Of a stretch of 5,626 bases of DNA, positions 1-4,840 are shown one piece after another (position 1 is the first letter of the stretch; each line of letters starts with the position of its first letter). The translations under genes were made by a program, and so were the position numbers. The notes below the pieces were generated by a model. The model saw nothing but the letters and a program-made list of their open reading frames with translations, was not told where the DNA came from and did no database searches. Source of the DNA: an uncultured Clostridia bacterium (GTDB lineage Bacteria; Bacillota; Clostridia; HGM11327); contig CAJLXE010000117.1 in assembly GCA_905210525.1 (NCBI GenBank), forward strand, positions 1 to 5,626. The letters run 5' to 3'.

Positions 1-250
1 TACGAAGAATACACTTCACGGCGAGATACTGAGAATATGGCAGAAAACGGGAAGAACAATAATATTTATCACTCACGACGTTGAAGAAGCTGTGCTTCTT
101 GCAAAAAAGGTAATTGTGCTCGGCTATGCTCCCGACAATGTGAAGGAAATAATAGACATTCCGCTTGAATATCCTCGTAACGGAAATCCTGCAGTTCCCG
201 AATATGTACAACGTATCAAAGACGTTATAGCAAGGAGCGCACAACAATGA
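1..250 (+). CDS. ABC transporter ATP-binding protein, nitrate/sulfonate/taurine type (3' fragment)
   Basis: This is the C-terminal 82 residues of an ATPase subunit that powers a membrane importer from the cytoplasmic face. The reading frame enters at base 2 and stops with TGA at 248-250; the 5' part lies outside the window. The visible part begins just after where the Walker B region should be. It contains the H-loop as ITHDVEEAVLLA (His at fragment residue 25), followed by the VIVL strand and a short C-terminal tail. This layout matches SsuB/TauB/NrtD-type ATPases, where ITHDxxEA is a hallmark. Walker A, Q-loop and the LSGGQ signature are not in view, so completeness cannot be judged. The stop codon overlaps the permease start (ATGA), implying translational coupling and one complex. 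The substrate (sulfonate, taurine, nitrate, thiamine precursor or another) cannot be told from this fragment. Confidence 0.93.
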   Translation, partial: TKNTLHGEILRIWQKTGRTIIFITHDVEEAVLLAKKVIVLGYAPDNVKEIIDIPLEYPRNGNPAVPEYVQRIKDVIARSAQQ

Positions 251-1050
251 AAAAATCATTCCGAAAAATATTAAAAGCCCTGCTATTTTATGCTATTATA
301 ATTGCCGCTTGGGCGGTGCTGCAATATCTGTTTACAGAAGTGCTGAAATGGGCAAATCCGGATATTTTTGTGTCGCCTCTTTTTGTTGCGAGAATGTTTA
401 ACAAACTGATTTTTTTGAATGCAAATTCGTTCTGGAGTCAGGCTGGCGCCACGATGTTAAGGCTTTTTGCGGGATATTTGATGTCTGTTGCGGTAGGAAT
501 ACTTCTTGCGGCACTTATGATATATGTCAGATACTTCAGAGAAAACATAAGAGCGTTTTTGTCGGGAATACAGTCTCTGCCGAATATATGTTGGGTGCCT
601 TTTGCCATTATACTGGGCGGACTGAACGAAAAGGCGGTTTATTTTGTAATAATAATGGGTTCTGCGCCATCTGTTGCACTGGCGATTGAAGCCAGCATAC
701 GCAATGTAAATCCGATTTACGTAAAAGCCGGAAGAACACTCGGCTGCAATAAAATAGGTATGTATACAAGGGTGTATATTCCTGCGGCAATGCCCAACAT
801 TATACTCGGTCTGAAGCAGGGATGGGCGTTTTCGTGGAGAGCGCTTATGGCAGGCGAAATGAATTGCCTGTTTTCTGCGAAATCACTCGGACTCGGTTAT
901 CTGATGTACAATTTGCGTTTCAGCGGCGAGCTGGATAAAATGCTGTGTATTATGATAATACTTGTAATAATAGGCGTCCTGTTTGAAAAAGTAATATTCG
1001 GAACGATAGAAAACAAAACACTGAGAAAATACGGAATAAAGCATGACTGA
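247..1050 (+). CDS. ABC transporter permease, SsuC/TauC/NrtB-like (BPD_transp_1)
   Basis: This 267-residue integral membrane subunit forms the translocation channel of an importer and docks on the ATPase encoded just upstream. Hydrophobic segments are visible at about residues 8-30, 66-94, 112-126, 130-150, 183-200 and 231-253, giving roughly six helices. The EAA-loop region that contacts the ATPase lies around 155-190 (KAGRTLGCNKIG, then IPAAMPNI), and the family-typical segments QSLPNICWVPFAI (109-121) and GLGYLM (215-220) are present. The length is normal for the family (about 250-280). The start is ATG 247, which overlaps the preceding TGA and has an AAGGAG ribosome site at 232-237, nine bases upstream. 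A substrate-binding protein gene would be expected nearby but is not in the window. The family assignment is firm; the substrate is unknown. Confidence 0.95.
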   Translation: MKKSFRKILKALLFYAIIIAAWAVLQYLFTEVLKWANPDIFVSPLFVARMFNKLIFLNANSFWSQAGATMLRLFAGYLMSVAVGILLAALMIYVRYFRENIRAFLSGIQSLPNICWVPFAIILGGLNEKAVYFVIIMGSAPSVALAIEASIRNVNPIYVKAGRTLGCNKIGMYTRVYIPAAMPNIILGLKQGWAFSWRALMAGEMNCLFSAKSLGLGYLMYNLRFSGELDKMLCIMIILVIIGVLFEKVIFGTIENKTLRKYGIKHD

Positions 1051-1076
1051 AAATCAAAAAGAAACGGTGGTATAAA

Positions 1077-1847
1077 ATGGAATATCAACGCAAATATAAC
1101 AAACAAAAAGCGATTTTTACGGTAATTATAACGGTGGTACTGCTTGCGGTGGTTTTGCTTGTAAGCTTTTGGATAGGTCAGTCAATGGTGTCGTCCAACC
1201 CCGTTAAAACACCTCTGCCGGATGTTACGCCTACACCTGTTGCGGGCGAGCTTGCAATAAAGGATCCGGTGCTTGAAGAAGCCATAAAAAAGCAGCTTTC
1301 CGTTACGGGCGAGCTTACAAAAGAAGACGTTGAAAGCATGGAAAAGCTTGATTATGACGAAAAAACAATAACAGACCTTACGGGGTTGCAATATGCTGTG
1401 CATCTTAAAGAGTTGCGCATTAAACTCGATGTCACAAGCATAGAACCTATAAAAAATCTTCATATAGAAAAGCTTACGTTTATATCGGATGTCAGCGTAC
1501 AGCCTTTGCTTGTGAGCATGAAAGAAATGAGTTATATAAAATACCTTGACCTTTCGGATTGCGGCGTGTCGTCAATAGGGTATATATCCGAGCTGCCGAG
1601 GTTGGAAACGCTTATTCTGGACAATAACAGAATATCGGGACTCAAATATACTTCGCAAATGGGTACTTTGACGACGCTGTCACTGAGAAACTGCGGCTTG
1701 AAGAATATTTCCGCATTTGCCGAAAACGTATCTATAAAGTCACTGTATATAGACGACAATAATATCAAGGATATTTCCGTACTGGAAACGATGCGTTCTC
1801 TGAAAGATGTTTCTTATTCGGGAAATCCGATTGAAGATAAAAAATAA
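1077..1847 (+). CDS. Membrane-anchored leucine-rich-repeat protein, function unknown
   Basis: This 256-residue protein has a basic N-terminus (residues 1-11), one hydrophobic helix at about 13-34, and a Pro/Thr-rich linker at about 41-56. From 57 there is a helical cap that resembles the N-terminal cap of bacterial internalin-like LRR proteins, ending in TDLTGLQYA (99-107). Four clean 22-residue repeats of the LxxLxLxxNxI type follow at 154-175, 176-197, 198-219 and 220-241, with a partial last turn to 256. More degenerate turns occupy about 108-153. The positive-inside rule puts the LRR domain outside the cell, tethered by an uncleaved signal anchor; there is no lipobox Cys, LPXTG motif or catalytic domain. 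The start ATG has GGTGG at 1066-1070. The gene begins 26 bases after the permease stop with no terminator between, so co-transcription with the transporter is likely. LRRs of this kind usually bind proteins or glycans; no partner is visible. Confidence 0.85.
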   Translation: MEYQRKYNKQKAIFTVIITVVLLAVVLLVSFWIGQSMVSSNPVKTPLPDVTPTPVAGELAIKDPVLEEAIKKQLSVTGELTKEDVESMEKLDYDEKTITDLTGLQYAVHLKELRIKLDVTSIEPIKNLHIEKLTFISDVSVQPLLVSMKEMSYIKYLDLSDCGVSSIGYISELPRLETLILDNNRISGLKYTSQMGTLTTLSLRNCGLKNISAFAENVSIKSLYIDDNNIKDISVLETMRSLKDVSYSGNPIEDKK

Positions 1848-1874
1848 TAAAAATAAAAAAGTTATAACGAGAAG

Positions 1875-1906
1875 AAACAGACTTGTGTGTGAACATAAGT
1901 CTGTTT
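1875..1906. terminator. Hairpin between convergent genes, probable bidirectional terminator
   Basis: A 10-bp perfect inverted repeat (AAACAGACTT at 1875-1884, AAGTCTGTTT at 1897-1906) encloses a 12-base loop that can add three more pairs (GTG with CAT, one of them G-U). It lies 27 bases after the LRR gene stop and beyond the end of the opposing DUF1003 gene. The + strand gives TTTTCT at the end of the stem. The - strand reads into a T-rich tract (complement of the A-rich 1847-1860), but only after a gap of about 14 bases. The U-runs are weak in both directions, so the call rests on the stem and on its position between converging genes. Confidence 0.55.
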
Positions 1907-1960
1907 TCTGATAAATAAGCTTATTTTGCGTAAGTTTTCTGATGATGTCGGCGGGGGAAT
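1907..1960. repeat. Short palindrome flanked by a 10-base direct repeat
   Basis: AAATAAGCTTATTT at 1913-1926 is a perfect 14-bp palindrome. On either side lies the same 10-base word, GTTTTCTGAT, at 1903-1912 and 1934-1943, with a period of 31 bases. The first copy overlaps the 3' arm of the terminator hairpin. No gene or known element explains this; it could be remnant duplication or chance in AT-rich intergenic DNA. Confidence 0.4.
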
Positions 1961-2497
1961 TTACCTATTTCCAGTTTTATTTTCGTTTGACGTCGTGTTT
2001 GCCTGCATTTCGCCTATAAGCTTAAGAATTTTTTTCTGTGTTTCGGATACCTGTTCGAGTTTTTTATAGAGCTCGTCGATAATAAATTCGCTCTTGAGGT
2101 TTACGCGGTAATCGTTTTCGGCACGTTTTCTGTCCTTGGCTTCTTGACGGTTCTGGCTCATCATGATAAGCGGAGCCTGAATTGCCGCTACGCACGACAG
2201 CACAAGGTTGAGAAGAATGAACGGGTATGCGTCGAATGCGTTTGCGGCGAGAATTATATTCAGAACCATCCAGATAATCATTACGGCAATGAAACTGAAT
2301 ATAAATGCCCAGCTTCCGGCAAATCTTGCAACGGCGTCGGCGGCTTTCTGTCCGAATGAGAGTTTTTCGTTTTTACCTGAGCTTTCGGTTACGCTTGTGC
2401 TCAATATTTCTCCTATCAGCTCTTCGTCCGTAAGTTCTTTATCGGAATCGTGCAGTAGTTCGCGTATTATTTTCTTTTTGCTTTTTTGATAATTCAT
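1961..2497 (-). CDS. DUF1003 family membrane protein
   Basis: This 178-residue inner-membrane protein is of unknown function. The DUF1003 core is clear: FGQKAADAVARFAGSW (48-63), a first helix at about 61-83, then DAYPFILLNLVLS (89-101) beginning a second helix to about 113. This is followed by the conserved polar stretch MMSQNRQEAKDRKRAEND (112-129). A charged, heptad-like segment (about 135-165) suggests a coiled coil, and the tail is polar. The N-terminal 45 residues are acidic and lysine-rich and should be cytoplasmic. I chose ATG 2497 because AAAGGG (2508-2513) sits ten bases upstream; a TTG at 2521 would add eight residues but has no comparable site. The gene stands alone, divergent from murA and convergent with the LRR gene, with its own strong promoter. 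High expression is inferred from that promoter; no biochemical role is established for the family as far as I know. Confidence 0.92.
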   Translation of the reverse strand: MNYQKSKKKIIRELLHDSDKELTDEELIGEILSTSVTESSGKNEKLSFGQKAADAVARFAGSWAFIFSFIAVMIIWMVLNIILAANAFDAYPFILLNLVLSCVAAIQAPLIMMSQNRQEAKDRKRAENDYRVNLKSEFIIDELYKKLEQVSETQKKILKLIGEMQANTTSNENKTGNR

Positions 2498-2507
2498 AAC
2501 AAAACAT

Positions 2508-2513
2508 CCCTTT
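2508..2513 (-). promoter_or_regulatory. Ribosome binding site deciding the DUF1003 start
   Basis: On the minus strand this reads AAAGGG, ten bases before ATG 2497. It lies inside the reading frame that would be used if the upstream TTG at 2521 were the start, which favours the shorter protein. Confidence 0.6.
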
Positions 2514-2552
2514 ATAACCAAGTTTGTTGCTGTACTTCATGTTTGCAAATTT

Positions 2553-2581
2553 ATTATAAACTTTTTTCTGTTATTTGTCAA
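2553..2581 (-). promoter_or_regulatory. Consensus sigma-A promoter for the DUF1003 gene
   Basis: On the minus strand the -35 box is TTGACA (complement of 2576-2581), the spacer is exactly 17 bases, and the -10 box is TATAAT (complement of 2553-2558). All 12 box positions match the sigma-70/sigma-A consensus. Transcription would start near 2546, giving a leader of about 50 bases before ATG 2497. The spacer carries an A-run. No operator overlapping the boxes is evident. Confidence 0.88.
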
Positions 2582-2616
2582 TCTGTATTGATATCGAAGG
2601 AATTTGAAATTAACTG

Positions 2617-2645
2617 TTGTTAAAAAAGAGATTATATGATATAAT
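2617..2645 (+). promoter_or_regulatory. Extended -10 sigma-A promoter for murA
   Basis: TTGTTA (2617-2622, four of six -35 positions) is followed by a 17-base spacer and a perfect TATAAT (2640-2645) preceded by TG at 2637-2638, the extended -10 element. The start site would be near 2652, leaving a leader of about 60 bases before the TTG start. A small inverted repeat, TTAAC-N4-GTTAA (2610-2623), overlaps the -35 box and could be an operator, though chance is possible in AT-rich DNA. The promoter is divergent from the DUF1003 promoter; the two -35 boxes are 35 bases apart. Confidence 0.8.
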
Positions 2646-2701
2646 TTAAAATAGTATTTTATGCGTATTTGCAGAACATTATCTTAACAGGCGTGTTTAA
2701 C

Positions 2702-2706
2702 GGAGG
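2702..2706 (+). promoter_or_regulatory. Strong ribosome binding site fixing a TTG start for murA
   Basis: GGAGG lies five bases before TTG 2712. The protein read from that TTG begins exactly as MurA proteins do (MDKFVIKGGKPLEGE), and no in-frame ATG is nearby, so TTG is the start. Confidence 0.85.
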
Positions 2707-2711
2707 TTAGT

Positions 2712-3971
2712 TTGGATAAATTTGTTATAAAAGGCGGCAAGCCGCTTGAGGGGGAAATTTACGCGGGCGGATCCAAAAATTCGGCTCTCGGTATTCTTAC
2801 GGCGTCGCTTATGACAAAAGGTGTGTGTGTATTCAGAAATGTACCCGATATAGAGGATGTCCAGCTGTTGCTGAATATATTTGAAAGTATCGGTGTGAAA
2901 TATGCAAGAGAAGGCTCAAGCGTCGCTCTTGATACAAGAAATATAGATAAAACTTATATTGATACAGAAGACGCTGTAAAAATGCGTGCTTCATATTATT
3001 TGCTCGGAGCTTTTCTCGGTAGATTCGGAGACGTATCTATTCCGTTTCCGGGCGGCTGCGCAATAGGCTCAAGACCGATAGACCAGCACATAAAGGGATT
3101 TCAGGCTTTGGGAGCCGTTATAGGTCAGGATAAATGCCGTATTACAGCAAAAGCGGATTCACTTCAGGGCAGAGAGATATTTTTTGACTGCGTAAGCGTT
3201 GGTGCAACCATAAATGTAATGATGGCGTCCGTATTTGCAAACGGTACGACTCAGCTTGTAAATGCGGCGAAGGAACCGCACATAGTAGACGCGGCAAACT
3301 TTCTTAATTATATGGGAGCGAGAATCAAAGGCGCGGGTACGGATATAATAAGAATAGAAGGCGTAAAATCGCTCAAGCATAAATGCGAATATTCTATAAT
3401 TCCGGACCAGATAGAAGTCGGAACGTATATGGTGGCGGCGGCGGCAACCGGAGGCGATGTTACAATAAAGAACGTTATACCAAAGCATATGGAAACGCTC
3501 AGTGCAAAGCTTGAGGATATGGGTGTAAAGGTGACGGGCAATGCAGATTCCATAAACGTAAAGGCGTCGGCACGGCTCAGGTCAGCCGATGTAAAAACGG
3601 CAGTTTATCCGGGCTTTCCGACAGATTTGCAGCAACCGTTTTCCGTGCTTGCTTGTATTGCAGACGGTGAAAGCACAATAACGGAAACGATATACGAAAA
3701 CAGATTCAAGCATATTGAAGAATTGAAAAAAATGGGTGCAGACATAACCGTAAAGGGCAACAAGGCTGTATTCAACGGTGTGGAAAGTCTTAAAGGTGCG
3801 TCGGTGTACGCGACAGACCTCAGAGCGGGAGCGGCGCTTGTTGTTGCGGGACTTGCGGCAAAAGGTATAACGGAGGTTAGGAATATCGAGCATATAGACA
3901 GAGGCTATGAAGCCATAGAAAATAAATTCATGCAGCTCGGCGCGGATATAGAACGGGTTCGCGAGGATTGA
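2712..3971 (+). CDS. murA: UDP-N-acetylglucosamine 1-carboxyvinyltransferase (MurA)
   Basis: MurA transfers enolpyruvate from phosphoenolpyruvate to UDP-GlcNAc, the first committed step of peptidoglycan synthesis, in the cytoplasm. The 419-residue length is normal and the whole EPSP-synthase-like double-domain fold is covered. Catalytic and binding residues known from the E. coli enzyme are visible: Lys22 in GGSKNSALGIL, Arg92 in KMRASYYLLG, Cys116 in PGGCAIGSRPID with Arg121, Asp305 in YPGFPTDLQQPF, and Arg397 in IDRGYEAI. The active-site Cys is the residue fosfomycin alkylates, so the enzyme should be sensitive; resistant forms usually carry Asp there. SVGATINVMMAS (162-173) and AAKEPHIVDAANFLNYMGA (185-203) are typical of clostridial/bacillar MurA. 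Translation starts at TTG with GGAGG upstream. Firmicutes often carry two MurA paralogues; which one this is cannot be told here. The gene heads a likely unit with the two genes downstream. Confidence 0.98.
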   Translation: MDKFVIKGGKPLEGEIYAGGSKNSALGILTASLMTKGVCVFRNVPDIEDVQLLLNIFESIGVKYAREGSSVALDTRNIDKTYIDTEDAVKMRASYYLLGAFLGRFGDVSIPFPGGCAIGSRPIDQHIKGFQALGAVIGQDKCRITAKADSLQGREIFFDCVSVGATINVMMASVFANGTTQLVNAAKEPHIVDAANFLNYMGARIKGAGTDIIRIEGVKSLKHKCEYSIIPDQIEVGTYMVAAAATGGDVTIKNVIPKHMETLSAKLEDMGVKVTGNADSINVKASARLRSADVKTAVYPGFPTDLQQPFSVLACIADGESTITETIYENRFKHIEELKKMGADITVKGNKAVFNGVESLKGASVYATDLRAGAALVVAGLAAKGITEVRNIEHIDRGYEAIENKFMQLGADIERVRED

Positions 3972-4017
3972 TGCGGCTCTTTCTGCAATGTAAATCATCG
4001 GAAGGCGGATTTTGATT

Positions 4018-4755
4018 ATGGATTACCATTTGGATACAATACCTGTTATAGACGCGTTAAAAGAAGATGATGAATGTCTGCTTTGCGTCGTTCAGAACAA
4101 AACGGACAAGCTTTATTCCGAATCGTTTCTGGGAGGCTCGGTGATGGCGCCCGAAACGCGCGTAAAGGTGAATGAACACGGCTTTTGTCCGAGACATTTT
4201 CATGCTTTGTACGCGCAAAAAAACCGTCTGGGGCTTGCTCTTATGACGCATACGTATATGCGTGAGACGGTACGCAGAATAAAAGATAAAGAAAAACAGC
4301 TTCCGCTCAATGCGAAGAAAAAACTGTTTGCGGATAAAAAAAGTAATGAGTTTAAGCAGTTTGAGGAATTTTGCTCGTGGTTGGAGGACAAACGCGAGGA
4401 TTGCATGATTTGCAAAAAGGTCAACGAAGCAATGGACAGATACACATATACCATGCTTCACCTGTATAAAACATCGGAAGAATTCAGAAATAAACTTTCG
4501 GATTCAAGAGGATTGTGTCTTAATCACCTCAAGCGGTCTGTTGAAATTGCAAACGAAAAGTTCGGCTCCGGCGGTGCGGCAGAATGGCTCAGGTTTATAT
4601 TGCCCGTAGAATACAGGGCGTTTGACAGACTTGATGCGGAGCTTGATTGGTTTATAAAAAAATTCGACTATCGGTACAGAGAAGAACCGTGGGGAACATC
4701 CGAAGATTCTCTCGTGCGCACATTACAGAAAACAGTCGGAGAAAAATTCGAGTAA
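4018..4755 (+). CDS. DUF6062-like cysteine-rich protein with two CxxC...CxxH modules
   Basis: This 245-residue protein is soluble-looking, with no signal peptide or membrane helix. It resembles the uncharacterised DUF6062 family of Firmicutes (N-terminal TIPVIDALKEDDECLLC and the GFCPRHF...NRLGLAL stretch); this is recognised from memory, not a search. Two similar modules stand out: C20xxC23 with C57xxH60, and C129xxC132 with C167xxH170. The gaps between the pairs are 33 and 34 residues. Each could hold one zinc ion, suggesting an internal duplication. Between them is a very lysine-rich region (about 85-115); the C-terminal third is helical and charged. I chose ATG 4018; TTG 4012 would add two residues and has GGAAGG (4000-4005) six bases upstream, so the start is uncertain by two codons. 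The gene lies 46 bases after murA and 85 before tsaD with no clear terminator between, so co-transcription is plausible. Function unknown; nucleic-acid or protein binding is only a guess. Confidence 0.8.
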   Translation: MDYHLDTIPVIDALKEDDECLLCVVQNKTDKLYSESFLGGSVMAPETRVKVNEHGFCPRHFHALYAQKNRLGLALMTHTYMRETVRRIKDKEKQLPLNAKKKLFADKKSNEFKQFEEFCSWLEDKREDCMICKKVNEAMDRYTYTMLHLYKTSEEFRNKLSDSRGLCLNHLKRSVEIANEKFGSGGAAEWLRFILPVEYRAFDRLDAELDWFIKKFDYRYREEPWGTSEDSLVRTLQKTVGEKFE

Positions 4756-4778
4756 AAATAAATGCCGATTCCGTAGCC

Positions 4779-4808
4779 GACTGCATGAAACAATATATTC
4801 ATACAGTC
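4779..4808 (+). other. Hairpin in the DUF6062-tsaD intergenic region
   Basis: GACTGcATGAA (4779-4789) and TTCATaCAGTC (4798-4808) form an 11-position stem with one C-A mismatch and an 8-base loop. It starts 23 bases after the upstream stop and ends 32 bases before the tsaD ATG. No T-run follows (AGTTTACACG), so it is not a standard terminator. It could be an mRNA-processing or stability element, or a partial attenuator. Confidence 0.5.
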
Positions 4809-4840
4809 AGTTTACACGCGTATAAAGGACGGTTTATATT

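Noticed and set aside
1903..1943. The GTTTTCTGAT pair as a CRISPR fragment or an attachment site
   Set aside because: There are only two 10-base copies, no regular array, no cas or integrase gene, and no tRNA gene nearby.
2498..2521. TTG at 2521 as the start of the DUF1003 gene
   Set aside because: The best ribosome site (AAAGGG, 2508-2513) lies downstream of this codon and points to ATG 2497. The eight extra residues do not look like part of the family.
2652..2711. Riboswitch in the murA leader
   Set aside because: The leader is only about 60 bases, lacks a recognisable aptamer core and has no terminator/antiterminator pair.
3159..3998. Long reverse-strand reading frames inside murA
   Set aside because: They lie opposite a complete, motif-verified MurA, have no ribosome sites or recognisable domains, and have compositions typical of antisense frames.
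4012..4017. TTG at 4012 as the start of the DUF6062-like gene
   Set aside because: It would add only two residues and needs a weak start codon when an in-frame ATG follows at 4018. It does have a reasonably spaced GGAAGG, so it is less likely rather than excluded.
4057..4461. Reverse-strand reading frames opposite the DUF6062-like gene
   Set aside because: They are rich in Phe, Arg and Cys, as expected for the complement of a lysine- and glutamate-rich gene, with no start signals.
4779..4808. The tsaD-leader hairpin as an intrinsic terminator
   Set aside because: The sequence after the stem is AGTTTACACG, without the required run of T.
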